From NCBI RefSeq assembly GCF_900460345.1, contig NZ_UHHW01000002.1, positions 2,170,001 to 2,234,000 of the forward strand: a stretch of DNA of 64,000 bases, read 5' to 3'. The number at the start of each line of letters is the position of its first letter. The stretch's first letter is position 1. This document shows positions 35,310-44,923 of this stretch, in pieces. The notes beneath the pieces were generated by a model, which did not search any database, had not been told where the DNA came from, and saw nothing but the letters and a program-made list of their open reading frames with translations. A program made the position numbers and the translations under genes. The stretch is from Trueperella pyogenes (GTDB lineage Bacteria; Actinomycetota; Actinomycetes; Actinomycetales; Actinomycetaceae).

Positions 35310-36619
35310 TGGACGGTTCACGGCAAGCCGACTTCGGTCTAGTCGAGCAACTTCGCCAGTGTGCGCGCTACCCGAAGTATCGCAAGCTCCTGGCGATCCG
35401 CCTCGTCTCTCAGACTGGCGACGGTGTTTTCCAGGCTGGACTGGCAACCCTGTTTTTCTTCAGCCCACAAAACGCGGCGACCGCCGTGGGCGTGGCAATG
35501 GCATTCGCCGTACTGCTGTTGCCCTTCACGGTTGTCGGGCCATTCGCTGGCACCCTGCTCGATCGGTGGAGTCGGCGCCAGGTGCTCTTCGTGTCCAACG
35601 TGGTGCGCACGGGGCTCGCCCTGGTATTGGCGGTGCTCATCTTCCTCATCCCCACGCACTGGGTGATTTACATTCTCGCGCTGGTGACCCTTGGCGTGAA
35701 TCGTTTCTTGCTCTCGGGCCTGTCTGCTGGTCAGCCGCACACCCTGCCCATGTACCTGCTCGTCATGGCCAATTCCATCACTCCGACGCTGGGCTCGGTG
35801 GCGGCGGGCATTGGAGCGGGAATTGGGGTGCTGCTGGGCCTGATCTCGGCAGAATCGATCCGCCACACTGCCGCCTTGGTGTTGGCTGCGCTCATCTTCG
35901 CGCTGGCCGCACTGCTTGCCCTCCGCCTTGAGCGGGGCGAACTTGGCCCAGACGATCGACCAGGCACCACCTTGGGCCAAGACCTGGCGAGCGTCGTGTG
36001 GCGGATGTGGGACGGCGTCGTGTATCTCACCCGCCGCGGAACACCGATGTATGCGCTCGGCGTCATGGCGACACACCGGTTCCTCTACGGAGTCAATTTC
36101 ATCGCGCTCCTGCTTATCTGCCGCAATCTGCTCTCCGATCCTGCCGACGCCGCCACCGGGCTGGCAACGTTCGCGCTGGTGGCGGGCGTGTCTATGGTGG
36201 GAAATGGACTCGCGATCGTCGCGACACCGACGATGTACCAGTGGGTCTTTCCCGCCCAATGGATCATGATCTGCCTAGGCATTTCGGGTATTTCACAGGT
36301 CCTCATGGTGTATACGTTTGAGCCACCGCTGCTGTACGTGTCGGCCATCCTGCTGGGGCTCGGCGTGCAAGGTGCGAAGATCGCCGTGGACACTATCGTG
36401 CAGGCGGATACCGCAGATGTGTTCCGCGGGCGAGCCTTCTCCCTCTACGACATGATGTACAACGCCGCCTTTGTGGGGGCAGCGGTGCTTGCAGCGCTCG
36501 TCCTGCCCGACACCGGTTGGTCCGCGGTGGTCTTCATTTCGCTGACCGGAATTTACGTGCTCCTCGGCGCGTGGTACTGGGTAAAGGGGAGCAAGGTGGG
36601 ATTCACGCCGCGCGCGTAA
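35309..36619 (+). CDS. MFS transporter
   Basis: 436 aa, about 12 membrane segments. The MFS loop motif appears as 'GTLLDRWSRRQVLF'. Central hydrophilic loop around 'LRLERGELGPDDRPGTTLGQ'. Substrate unknown; subfamily resembles the EntS-like efflux group. GTG start overlaps the stop of the CCA-adding enzyme gene (TAGTG), so the two are translated in tandem although functionally unrelated. Confidence 0.9.
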   Translation: MDGSRQADFGLVEQLRQCARYPKYRKLLAIRLVSQTGDGVFQAGLATLFFFSPQNAATAVGVAMAFAVLLLPFTVVGPFAGTLLDRWSRRQVLFVSNVVRTGLALVLAVLIFLIPTHWVIYILALVTLGVNRFLLSGLSAGQPHTLPMYLLVMANSITPTLGSVAAGIGAGIGVLLGLISAESIRHTAALVLAALIFALAALLALRLERGELGPDDRPGTTLGQDLASVVWRMWDGVVYLTRRGTPMYALGVMATHRFLYGVNFIALLLICRNLLSDPADAATGLATFALVAGVSMVGNGLAIVATPTMYQWVFPAQWIMICLGISGISQVLMVYTFEPPLLYVSAILLGLGVQGAKIAVDTIVQADTADVFRGRAFSLYDMMYNAAFVGAAVLAALVLPDTGWSAVVFISLTGIYVLLGAWYWVKGSKVGFTPRA

Positions 36620-36665
36620 GACCCAACCTTTCAATTATGTCGGTAGAAGATGAGAGGATATGTCC

Positions 36666-37883
36666 ATGACGAACGCCGATCTGCCCCGCGACCTCTCGCC
36701 AGAATCTGATGCGCGAAGCACACAGCCTCCCGCGCAGGTTCCGGAAACTAGGGACAGCGAAACGAGTAGTTTGATGATCCTCGTAGCGCTGGCCCTCCTG
36801 ACCGTGACCGGAATTGGGTTACACTTCATCTCCTCGGTATTCACCCCGATCTTCCTCGCGCTCACACTCGTGTTGGCCGTGCGCCCGATCGGCCAGTGGA
36901 TGATCAAATACGGCCTGCCGGCGTGGCTTGCCGGTTCCGTCGTCGTCGCCGTTCTAGTGCTCATCATCTTCGGATTGCTCGGCATCACCATCTTGCTCTT
37001 GACGCCGGTGCCGCAAACCCTCATGAACTACTCGATCAACTTTGAAAATACGATGCGGCAGACGAACGAATGGCTCAACCAGTTCGGCTTTGAGAGTGTG
37101 AACCTGTCGAATTTCTTTGACCAGATCAACTTCAATTCCGTCATTGGACTCGCGTGGGAGCTCGTAGACCGGCTGTCCTCAGTAGGCGGCCTCATCATGA
37201 TCGTGGGCGTAGCTGCGTTTTTCATCACATTTGATACCACGACGACGGCCAGCAGGAAGATGCTCATCAACAAGCGCCACGCCAACATCGGCCAGGCGTT
37301 GTCCGATTTTGAAAGGCGCGTGCGTTCCTACTGGGTGGTCTCCACGTTCTTCGGCTTCATCGTCGCCGTCGTCGATGGTTTCGCCCTGCAGGTCATGGGA
37401 ATCCCCTTGGCGTGGACATGGGCCTACTGGGCATTCATCACCAACTACATCCCCAATATCGGCTTCATCATTGGTGTTATTCCGCCCATGGCGATGGCGC
37501 TCCTCGATCAGGGCTGGCAGTCGATGGTGTGGGTGCTTGTGCTGTACTCGTTGATCAACGTCGCGATTCAGACCTTCATCCAGCCCAAGTTCACTGGTGA
37601 CGTCGTGGGTCTGTCCCCATCCGTCACCTTCATCTCGCTGGTGGTGTGGACGGTCGTCGTGGGAATTCTAGGTTCCCTGCTCGCGGTGCCCCTCACCCTG
37701 TTCTTTAAGGCATTATTAGTAGATTCCGACCCACGCGCACGTTGGCTCGACGCCTATCTCATCTCCGAGAAACACGCCGAACGCAAGGAACAAGAGGGCG
37801 CATACGCCATTCCTGGGGACACCAAGCCGCGGGGAGTCCGGCGAAAAATGCGTCTGGCCAGAACGAAGCGTCCGAAGAACTGA
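36666..37883 (+). CDS. AI-2E family transporter
   Basis: 405 aa, about eight membrane segments with the AI-2E/PerM pattern (central periplasmic region 'NFENTMRQTNEWLNQFGF', C-terminal 'GDVVGLSPSVTFISLVVW' and 'PLTLFFKALLV'). Members export varied small solutes or act as ion antiporters; the name does not prove AI-2 export. ATG 36666 is 8 nt after GAGAGG; ATG 36660 is too close. Confidence 0.88.
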   Translation: MTNADLPRDLSPESDARSTQPPAQVPETRDSETSSLMILVALALLTVTGIGLHFISSVFTPIFLALTLVLAVRPIGQWMIKYGLPAWLAGSVVVAVLVLIIFGLLGITILLLTPVPQTLMNYSINFENTMRQTNEWLNQFGFESVNLSNFFDQINFNSVIGLAWELVDRLSSVGGLIMIVGVAAFFITFDTTTTASRKMLINKRHANIGQALSDFERRVRSYWVVSTFFGFIVAVVDGFALQVMGIPLAWTWAYWAFITNYIPNIGFIIGVIPPMAMALLDQGWQSMVWVLVLYSLINVAIQTFIQPKFTGDVVGLSPSVTFISLVVWTVVVGILGSLLAVPLTLFFKALLVDSDPRARWLDAYLISEKHAERKEQEGAYAIPGDTKPRGVRRKMRLARTKRPKN

Positions 37884-37892
37884 GAGACCACG

Positions 37893-40070
37893 ATGGTAAA
37901 GAAGAGCAAAAAAGCAAAGGCAAAGGGGCGCGGTTATCCGCGCCAGGGGCTCGGTCCCGTTCGCCGATGGATTCCTTCGTGGCGGTTTTGGCTGGGCTCC
38001 TTCCTTGCGCTGGTTGGCATTGGCTTTGGCGGCCTGGTCGGCATGTATATGACGACCGAGATCCCCAAAGCCGATGATTTCGCGTTGGCGCAGACCACGA
38101 AGGTCTATTACGCGGACGGCACCACGGAGCTCGGATCCTTCTCGGAGCTCAACCGCTCTTCGGTGCCGTTGAGCAAGATCGCCACTCATCTGCAGCACGC
38201 CGTCATCGCCTCAGAGGATTCTTCGTTCTACGAGAACTCAGGGGTGGATTTGCGCGGCATAGCGCGCGCCTTGTGGAACAACCTCCAAGGAAAGCCGACT
38301 CAGGGCGGCTCAACACTCACCCAGCAGTATGTGGAGCGCTACTACATCGGCACCACCACCTCACTGCTCGGAAAGCTCAAAGAAGCAATTCTCGCGCTGA
38401 AGATTGACTCCGAGCAGTCCAAAGAGACGGTTCTCGAAAACTACCTCAACACCATCTACTTCGGCCGCGGCGCCTACGGCATTGAGGCCGCCGCGCAGGC
38501 ATACTTCGGGGTGTCGGCAGCCGATCTCACCCTCTCTCAGTCCGCCACCCTGGCCGGCATCATTCCAGCTCCCTCCGCGTGGGATCCGGCCGTCAGCCCG
38601 GAGCGGGCAAAACAGCGCTTCGAACGCGTCATCAACCGGATGGTGTCCGAAAAGTGGATCACGCAAGCTGAGGCCGATACGGCGTCGTTCCCGCAGGTGC
38701 GCGAGTTTAAAAGGAACAATGCCTACGCCGGCTCGAACGGATACCTGCTCGACTCCGTGCGTCGTGAACTCCTCGCCAACGGCTTCGACGAGGATAAACT
38801 CGCCACCGCGGGTTACCGCATTACGTCGACGATCGATCCTGCCAAGCAACAGGCTGCTGTCGACGCCGTCAACAAGCTGCCTGGAGATCGCCCAGATAAC
38901 TACTATGCGGGGCTGATCTCGATGGATCCGCGTAACGGCGAGATATATGCGATGTACGGCGGCAAGGATTATCTCGCGCGGCAACGCAATTCCGCCACTC
39001 AGGACCGCGCCCAGGGCGGATCGACGTTCAAGGTATTCGGCGTGGTTGCCGCCATGGACAAGGGCATGTCTCCGCGCGAACGCTTCGACTCTCCGGCCAC
39101 CTACACGGTCAAGAATCTCGGCGGCGAGGACTTGAAGTTCAACAATGTGGATGGGCGTAGCTACTACAACGTTCCGCTCACGGAGATGACCGCACGCTCG
39201 CTGAACACCGGATTTATCGCACTTAATGAGGAGGTCGGTCCGGGCCAAACACGTGACATGGCGGTGCGGCTTGGCCTGCCGGAGGAAACCGCGGGTTTGG
39301 ATCGGGGTGTAGGCAATGTCCTCGGTTCAGCTTCCCCGCGCGCAATAGACATGGTGACCGCCTTCGGAACGCTGGCAAATGATGGCCAGAAGGTCACCCC
39401 ACACTTTGTGCGAGAGGTGATCGACCGCGACGGAAACCGCACCTACACCGGCAACAAAAAATCCGAACGCGTCATCATTTCCGAGACGGCCCAGCTATCC
39501 ACCTACGTTTTAAAACACACGCTTGAGCGTGGCGGCACTGCCGCAGATGCAGCTCTGCCTGGGCGAATGGCGGCCGGCAAGACGGGCACGTCTTCTGGGC
39601 CGAAATCCGCATGGTTTGCGGCCTATATTCCCCAGATGGTGACCGTGGTGGATATGTATGCCATTGCGGAAAACGGCACGGAAGCAATTCTTGCCCCCTT
39701 CGGCGGCGTCTCCCAGGTCGCCGGCGGCAACTTCCCCGCCCAGATCTGGCACGACTACATGGTAGTTGCCACGGAGGGGATGGAGGTAGAGAAGTTCCCC
39801 AACGTCGATTCTCTCATCGCCAAGCGTGTGCCGAAACGCGTTCCGGCACCTCGGCCCACCGAGACGCCCACGCCAGTGCCAACTGAGGAACCCTCGTTGA
39901 CCGAAGACCCCAGCCATGAGCCGCGTCCAACTACGGATCCTTCGCTCGTCCCCGAGCCTTCCCCGCTACCGAGTAATCCCGCCGTCATTCCGCCAGAGGG
40001 AGATCCATTAAGCCCTGGCAACGAGCGGCGAATACCCGATCCGAACCTTCGTGAGCGCCAAGATCGCTGA
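37893..40070 (+). CDS. Class A penicillin-binding protein (GT51 + transpeptidase)
   Basis: 725 aa bifunctional wall synthase. Membrane anchor 32-54; glycosyltransferase motifs 'ASEDSSFYENSG' (catalytic E108) and 'QGGSTLTQQYVERYY'; transpeptidase motifs SxxK 'GGSTFKVFG' (S377, K380), SxN 'SLN' (436-438) and 'KTGTSS' (563-568). The extracellular C-terminal tail is Pro/Thr-rich. It polymerises and cross-links peptidoglycan and is a beta-lactam target. It lies 9 nt after the AI-2E gene. Confidence 0.95.
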   Translation: MVKKSKKAKAKGRGYPRQGLGPVRRWIPSWRFWLGSFLALVGIGFGGLVGMYMTTEIPKADDFALAQTTKVYYADGTTELGSFSELNRSSVPLSKIATHLQHAVIASEDSSFYENSGVDLRGIARALWNNLQGKPTQGGSTLTQQYVERYYIGTTTSLLGKLKEAILALKIDSEQSKETVLENYLNTIYFGRGAYGIEAAAQAYFGVSAADLTLSQSATLAGIIPAPSAWDPAVSPERAKQRFERVINRMVSEKWITQAEADTASFPQVREFKRNNAYAGSNGYLLDSVRRELLANGFDEDKLATAGYRITSTIDPAKQQAAVDAVNKLPGDRPDNYYAGLISMDPRNGEIYAMYGGKDYLARQRNSATQDRAQGGSTFKVFGVVAAMDKGMSPRERFDSPATYTVKNLGGEDLKFNNVDGRSYYNVPLTEMTARSLNTGFIALNEEVGPGQTRDMAVRLGLPEETAGLDRGVGNVLGSASPRAIDMVTAFGTLANDGQKVTPHFVREVIDRDGNRTYTGNKKSERVIISETAQLSTYVLKHTLERGGTAADAALPGRMAAGKTGTSSGPKSAWFAAYIPQMVTVVDMYAIAENGTEAILAPFGGVSQVAGGNFPAQIWHDYMVVATEGMEVEKFPNVDSLIAKRVPKRVPAPRPTETPTPVPTEEPSLTEDPSHEPRPTTDPSLVPEPSPLPSNPAVIPPEGDPLSPGNERRIPDPNLRERQDR

Positions 40071-40133
40071 TATCCACATGTGTGCTATTGCGCAGTGGCA
40101 AGCGGAGAACTTTGGGATAGACTAGATAATTGT

Positions 40134-40189
40134 CTGTCACCGTAACAGGTGGCAGTGCATGAACCCTCCTGTCACGGAAGGACCGTGGC
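40134..40189 (+). promoter_or_regulatory. Structured rpsF leader (two stem-loops)
   Basis: Stem-loop 1: 40134-40141 with 40148-40155 (8 bp, one G-T). Stem-loop 2: 40171-40177 with 40183-40189 (7 bp, one G-T, loop AAGGA). Both are between a probable -10 (TAGATAAT, about 40124-40131) and the rpsF start at 40217. rpsF leaders in many bacteria bind the S6:S18 complex for feedback; whether this leader has that motif cannot be settled here. Confidence 0.45.
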
Positions 40190-40216
40190 CGTTGAGACCA
40201 AAGGAGGTGGGTACAC

Positions 40217-40525
40217 ATGCGTCAGTACGAGATGATGATCATCCTCGATCCGGAAGTCGATGAGCGCAACCTCCAGCCCACGCTGGACAAGATGTTCTCC
40301 GTCATCACGGAAGAGGGCGGATCCCTCGACAACGTGGACATCATGGGCCGGCGTCGTCTTGCCTATGAAATTAACAAGAAGACCGAAGGCATCTACGTCG
40401 TCATTTACATGACCGTTAAGCCGGACACGGCCAAGGAACTCGATCGCCAGCTGGGCCTTAACGAAATGGTCATGCGCACCAAGCTGCTGCGTTACGAGTC
40501 CAAGACCGCAGCGGAAGCCAAGTAA
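40217..40525 (+). CDS. rpsF: 30S ribosomal protein S6
   Basis: 102 aa, complete S6 ('[16 protein letters not shown]' to 'MRTKLLRYE'). AAAGGAGG ends 9 nt before ATG 40217. S6 binds S18 on the 30S platform; rpsR is two genes downstream. First gene of the rpsF-ssb-rpsR-rplI operon. Confidence 0.98.
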   Translation: MRQYEMMIILDPEVDERNLQPTLDKMFSVITEEGGSLDNVDIMGRRRLAYEINKKTEGIYVVIYMTVKPDTAKELDRQLGLNEMVMRTKLLRYESKTAAEAK

Positions 40526-40539
40526 GAAGGAGCATAGAC

Positions 40540-41106
40540 GTGGCAGGCGAACCAATTATCACTGTCGTCGGGAACCTCACCGCAGACCCGGAACTGAAGT
40601 ATGTTGGCTCGGGTACGCCAGTCGCGTCCTTCACGGTCGCTTCGACCCCGCGTACCCTTAACCGCTCCACCAACGAATGGGAAGATGGCGAAGCCATGTT
40701 CATTCGTTGCTCAGTGTGGCGCGATTACGCAGAGAACGTCACCGAGTCCCTATCCAAGGGCATGCGCGTGATCGTTCAGGGTAGGCTCCAGGTTCGTAAC
40801 TACCAGCGTCAGGACGGCACACAGGGCACGTCTGTGGAGATGCAGGTAGACGAGGTTGGTCCATCGCTGCGCTACGCCACGGCACAGGTCACGAAGACCC
40901 AGGGCCGGGCAAATGCGGGTGGAAACGCGGGCGGCTACGGCCAGCCGCAGGGTGGTTACGGTAACCAGGGCGGTTACAACCAGCCGCAGGGTGGCTATGG
41001 CCAGCGTGGTCAAGTTTCTTACAACGCGCCTCAGGGTGGCTCGGGTCAGGACCCGTGGTCGCAGGCGCCTAACGGATCAGCATTCGACGATAATCCGCCG
41101 TTCTGA
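40540..41106 (+). CDS. ssb: Single-stranded DNA-binding protein
   Basis: 188 aa. The OB-fold spans 1-112 ('[20 protein letters not shown]' start). A Gly/Gln/Tyr-rich linker follows with repeated '[14 protein letters not shown]' units (encoded about 40920-41030), then the acidic partner-binding tip 'DDNPPF'. It coats single-stranded DNA and recruits repair and replication factors. GTG start after AGAAGGAG. Confidence 0.97.
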   Translation: MAGEPIITVVGNLTADPELKYVGSGTPVASFTVASTPRTLNRSTNEWEDGEAMFIRCSVWRDYAENVTESLSKGMRVIVQGRLQVRNYQRQDGTQGTSVEMQVDEVGPSLRYATAQVTKTQGRANAGGNAGGYGQPQGGYGNQGGYNQPQGGYGQRGQVSYNAPQGGSGQDPWSQAPNGSAFDDNPPF

Positions 41107-41189
41107 TCCTCAATTGTTAACCGGCACGGCACAGCCGCTAAGCCCGCGTGGGCGTTGCCGGAATGTTCACAGATAAGAGGAATTCAATC

Positions 41190-41429
41190 ATGGTTGCAAA
41201 GCCTGTTTTGCGTAAGCCCAAGAAGAAGTCAAACCCGCTGAAGGCTGCGAAGATTGAGCACGTCGATTACAAAGACACCGCCACGCTTCGCAAGTTCATT
41301 TCCGACCGTGGAAAGATCCGTGCGCGTCGCGTCACCGGTGTTTCCACCCAGGAGCAGCGTCAGATCGCACGTGCAGTGAAGAACGCGCGCGAGATGGCTC
41401 TTCTGCCGTTCTCTAGCTCGAACCGCTGA
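41190..41429 (+). CDS. rpsR: 30S ribosomal protein S18
   Basis: 79 aa, complete S18 ('[18 protein letters not shown]'). ATG 41190 is chosen 9-10 nt after AAGAGG; an in-frame upstream start would add 14 non-conserved residues. Unlike many actinobacterial S18 proteins, the N-terminus has no zinc-type CxxC motif, consistent with a non-zinc form. Confidence 0.97.
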   Translation: MVAKPVLRKPKKKSNPLKAAKIEHVDYKDTATLRKFISDRGKIRARRVTGVSTQEQRQIARAVKNAREMALLPFSSSNR

Positions 41430-41446
41430 GGAAGGGGATTAAACAT

Positions 41447-41893
41447 ATGAAGGTCATCCTGACTCACGAAGTTGAAAAGCTCGGCCAGCCGGGCGACGTC
41501 GTCACTGTTAAGGACGGTTACGGCCGTAACTACCTGATCCCGCGTGGCTACGCCACGGCATGGACCAAGGGTGCGCAGCGTCAGATCGATCAGATCAATG
41601 AGGCGCGTCGCCGTCGTATCACCGAGGACATCGAGTCTGCACGCGAATCGCGCGAGGCGCTGGAGGCTACCACCATCCAGATCGCCAAGACCGCTGGCTC
41701 CAACGGTCGACTCTTCGGCGGCGTGACGACCGCGGATGTTGCGAAGGCCGCTGCGGAGATCACCGGCAAGAACGTCGATCGCCGCCAGGTGAACCTCACC
41801 TCGGTTATCAAGTCCGTTGGTGAGTACACCGGCTCGGTCAAGCTTGCAGATGAGATCATCGCTAACGTCAAGATCAACGTGGTTGCTGAGTAA
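41447..41893 (+). CDS. rplI: 50S ribosomal protein L9
   Basis: 148 aa, N-terminal L9 signature 'GDVVTVKDGYGRNYLIPRG', long connecting helix and C-terminal domain. Last gene of the operon, 17 nt after rpsR. Confidence 0.98.
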   Translation: MKVILTHEVEKLGQPGDVVTVKDGYGRNYLIPRGYATAWTKGAQRQIDQINEARRRRITEDIESARESREALEATTIQIAKTAGSNGRLFGGVTTADVAKAAAEITGKNVDRRQVNLTSVIKSVGEYTGSVKLADEIIANVKINVVAE

Positions 41894-41950
41894 TTCGGTA
41901 ATCAGCGGAAGCTGAGCTTCACGCCGGGTGACCCGGCGAGGTAGAGCTGA

Positions 41951-41980
41951 TAGGGCACGCACCAGCTGGTGCGTGCCCTA
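41951..41980 (+). terminator. Terminator of the rpsF operon
   Basis: A perfect 30-bp palindrome (15-bp arms, no loop bases) 57 nt past the rplI stop, followed by CGCGTTTGTTT. The remaining gap up to 42111 shows nothing I can name. Confidence 0.85.
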
Positions 41981-42111
41981 CGCGTTTGTTTAATGAGCTG
42001 CCCCCACAGCTTTTCCGACAGATTCGGTTTGCCCTTGGTCTGCTTGGCTGGCACTCGTCCAGCGCTCGCGGCGTCGGCAGGCCAACTCCACACGGGGCAA
42101 GTGGGACATAA

Positions 42112-42142
42112 AAGTGGTGGCTAGGATTCCTAGCCACCACTT
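42112..42142 (-). terminator. Terminator of the 5'-nucleotidase gene
   Basis: 15-bp perfect stem (42112-42126 with 42128-42142), 1-nt loop. On the minus strand it is followed by TTTTATG, as expected for a terminator 38 nt past the stop of the nucleotidase gene. Confidence 0.88.
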
Positions 42143-42180
42143 ATTGCTCGGTTCGGCACGGGAATGTGCCGAGGAGCGGG

Positions 42181-44841
42181 TTACTTGACGCTCTTACGGC
42201 GTCCTGCAACCGCGAATGTCACACCAGCTCCACCGAGGAGCAGTGCGGTGAGCACGAGGCTCATGGACTCTGCGCCGGTGTGTGCCAGCTTAGAACCGGA
42301 CTTGTTGGCTGCCTTCTTCTCGACGACAGTGAACTTAGCGGAGGCGCTGGAGAACTTACCAACGATCGACGCTGTGTGCTCGCCGAGGGCAAAGTCTGCC
42401 GGAACAGTCCAGTCGACGATGATGAAGCCCTGAGCATCGACCTTTCCGTCGAAGACGGTGACCGGGTTGGAGTGAATCGAGATCACGACCGGCTCGTTTG
42501 GCGCGAAGCTGTCGCCCATGATCTTGAGCGTGTCGCCTCGCTCGACGGTGGTCTGACCGAGCGTGAGCACTCCGGCCGAAGCAGGTGCCGGCTTATCGGT
42601 ACCGGGCTTATCGGGGTTCGGCTTGTCGGTGCCCGCACAATCGACCGCGACGCCGAGGCCGGCAGCCTCGCCCACGAGAACCTTGCCCTTGTCGTTAGTG
42701 ATGGTCAGCGGCAGGTGCGCCTTCGCGGAGTCACCACAGGTGGCGGTGGCCGAGATCTCGACCGGCTGATCGAGGTAGCCGACGCCGTCAGCGGTCACGA
42801 TCGCCTCGTACTTGGCGGCGTTCGGATCCTTGAGGGTGTTGTTGACCTGTGCCGTGACGGTCTTGTCGCCAAGCTTGACGGTCACCTTCTCGGTGCGCGC
42901 CTCATCCTTGCCGGAGAACGACAGGCCACGCAAATTAACCTTGGTGGTCACGTTCTTTCCGTCGATCTTGGTGTCGAAAAGGGTGACGCCGACCGACTGA
43001 ACGGCCTCGCGTGGCTGCGGCTTATTATCTGCCAGATAATTACCGAAGTAGTCACGGTCATACCCCTTCATGGTGACCAAGGAACTCTTGACATCCTTGA
43101 GGACGTCGAAGGAGTCGCCACCCTGCAGTAGGAAGGTCACCGAACCGACTGAGTAGGTCTTCTCCGGATCAATCGGCTTGTCGTCGATAAGGATCGAGGT
43201 GATTCGCTCGCCCATCTTCTTGGCCGGATCGAAGGTGTACTTGACGTTCTTCGATAGGCCGAGCTTGAGCATGGGGCGGGTCGACTTCTCACCGAGAACC
43301 TTCCACTGCTGCTCGAGCAGGGTCTTGAACTGCTTGCCGGTCATCTTCACGTAGCCGACCTCGTTGGAGAACGGCTGAACCTTGAAGACGTCGGCGACAG
43401 TGACCTTGCCGTCTGTCGGCAACAAGTCAGCGCGGATACCACCGGCGTTGATGATGCCGATGTCGATTGGCTCATTGTCAAGAGTCTTGAAAGAACCGCG
43501 CATCGCGTCGGCGATGAGACCGCCGATGGTGGACTCGGTGCCGCGATTCTCTCCGATATCCTGTTGGCCACGGTAGAAGTTGCCGACGCCCTCAGCGAGC
43601 ACTTTGGCACCCTTCTCCTTGGCAACTGCGGCAGCCGCGTCGACGACGGCCTTAACCTCTGGGTCGTCGCCACACTTGACGACGTCGGCTGCCTTGATCT
43701 GGATAGCTGCCGAGTCGACAACCTTGCGAGTTTTCTTGTCGAACTTAATCTGGAGGTTGGAGAGGTTGTCCGTGAAAGAGCCAGACGCAGTCGCGGAAAG
43801 CTCGTGTCCGCCTTCGGTCTTTACCTTGGTGAAGTAGTACGGCTTGTGGGTGTCGCCGCCCATGATGCCGTCCACGTGCTCGCCCATCTTCGGGTAAGAA
43901 CGGGCGACATCGTTGTCGTACATGGCGATGACGACGTCCGCCTCGCCCTTCTCCTTGAGGGACTTAGCAAGGTCGTTAATCACCGGAACGGGCTTTTCGA
44001 ACTTCATTCCAGCGAAGGTGCCAGGGAAAACCTTGGTGTCGGCGTCGTCTTCGATCGCGCCGATGAAGGCAACCTTCACGCCCGAGGGCGATGTCCAGAC
44101 CTTGTACTCACCGAGGCCGGGTAGGCCTTTGACGTTGGCGCCCAGGTACGGGAAGGCCACCTTCTCGTAAGTAACGCCGTCGACTGTGCCGCCGGTGAAG
44201 CGCGCTTTGAGGACTTCCTGGCCCTTGTCAAACTCGTGGTTGCCGATCGTGGAGGCAAACACGTCCATCTTGTTGAGTGCTTTGATGGTGGGGTTGTCGT
44301 CTTGCGAGCCGGAGGTGAAGGGGGAAGCGCCGATGTTGTCGCCGAGCAGAACGAGCTGTGAATTGGGGTTCTTCTTCTTGGCATCCTTCACGTAGCAGGA
44401 CATGGCGGAAAGGCCAGCCTCTTTGACTGTGACTTCCTTAGTCTTTTTGTCAGTGCTGGTGACCTTCTCAATGTGGCCGTGAATATCGGTCAGGTTGTAC
44501 AGGTCGAGAGTGACAATGTCAGACGCGTCTTTGCTGCCCTCTTTGGCCTTCTCTACCTCCTTCTCAGCCTCGGCCTTCTCAGCAGCCTTAGCCTCCTTCT
44601 CAGCCTCAGCTTTCTTAGCAGCCTCATCCGCCTTCGCGGCTTCGGCCTGTTTCTCGGTTTCCGCTTTCTTGTCAGCTTCCGCCTTCTTGTCAACGTCGGT
44701 TGAGGTATCGGCTACGACGCCCTCAGCCTTCGGATCAGTGTGTGTGTCTGTTTCAGGTGCGGCCAGCGCAGCCGCCGGGGAAAGGACGAGCGACGCAGCT
44801 GCAACAGCTCCAATCGCCAATCTCTTCATTGGATTCTTCAT
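42181..44841 (-). CDS. Secreted, cell-wall-anchored 5'-nucleotidase (UshA-like)
   Basis: 886 aa. Signal peptide ('AAASLVLSPAAALA'), then a 60-residue Lys/Glu/Ala coiled-coil stalk, a metallophosphoesterase domain ('NLTDIHGHIE', 'LLGDNIGAS', 'IGNHEFDKG'), the 5'-nucleotidase C-terminal domain ('INAGGIRADLL', 'GGDSFDVL'), Ig-like modules, and a sorting signal: LAHTG (42274-42288), hydrophobic helix, RRKSVK end. It would release nucleosides from extracellular nucleotides, a function used for scavenging and immune evasion in other pathogens. LAHTG fits the class E sortase at 453-1286. ATG 44841 follows AAAGGTG; ATG 44868 lacks a site. Confidence 0.92.
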   Translation of the reverse strand: MKNPMKRLAIGAVAAASLVLSPAAALAAPETDTHTDPKAEGVVADTSTDVDKKAEADKKAETEKQAEAAKADEAAKKAEAEKEAKAAEKAEAEKEVEKAKEGSKDASDIVTLDLYNLTDIHGHIEKVTSTDKKTKEVTVKEAGLSAMSCYVKDAKKKNPNSQLVLLGDNIGASPFTSGSQDDNPTIKALNKMDVFASTIGNHEFDKGQEVLKARFTGGTVDGVTYEKVAFPYLGANVKGLPGLGEYKVWTSPSGVKVAFIGAIEDDADTKVFPGTFAGMKFEKPVPVINDLAKSLKEKGEADVVIAMYDNDVARSYPKMGEHVDGIMGGDTHKPYYFTKVKTEGGHELSATASGSFTDNLSNLQIKFDKKTRKVVDSAAIQIKAADVVKCGDDPEVKAVVDAAAAVAKEKGAKVLAEGVGNFYRGQQDIGENRGTESTIGGLIADAMRGSFKTLDNEPIDIGIINAGGIRADLLPTDGKVTVADVFKVQPFSNEVGYVKMTGKQFKTLLEQQWKVLGEKSTRPMLKLGLSKNVKYTFDPAKKMGERITSILIDDKPIDPEKTYSVGSVTFLLQGGDSFDVLKDVKSSLVTMKGYDRDYFGNYLADNKPQPREAVQSVGVTLFDTKIDGKNVTTKVNLRGLSFSGKDEARTEKVTVKLGDKTVTAQVNNTLKDPNAAKYEAIVTADGVGYLDQPVEISATATCGDSAKAHLPLTITNDKGKVLVGEAAGLGVAVDCAGTDKPNPDKPGTDKPAPASAGVLTLGQTTVERGDTLKIMGDSFAPNEPVVISIHSNPVTVFDGKVDAQGFIIVDWTVPADFALGEHTASIVGKFSSASAKFTVVEKKAANKSGSKLAHTGAESMSLVLTALLLGGAGVTFAVAGRRKSVK

Positions 44842-44923
44842 TGAATGTTCACCTTTCGAGTGATGCATATATGCGCGCCTATTATATGACGGATCTGCCC
44901 GTTTTAGGTAGTCTGTATATCAA

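Noticed and set aside
33570..35447. Minus-strand open frame of 625 codons
   Set aside because: It is fully antisense to the CCA-adding enzyme gene, with the amino-acid composition of a complementary-frame shadow in GC-rich DNA and no family resemblance.
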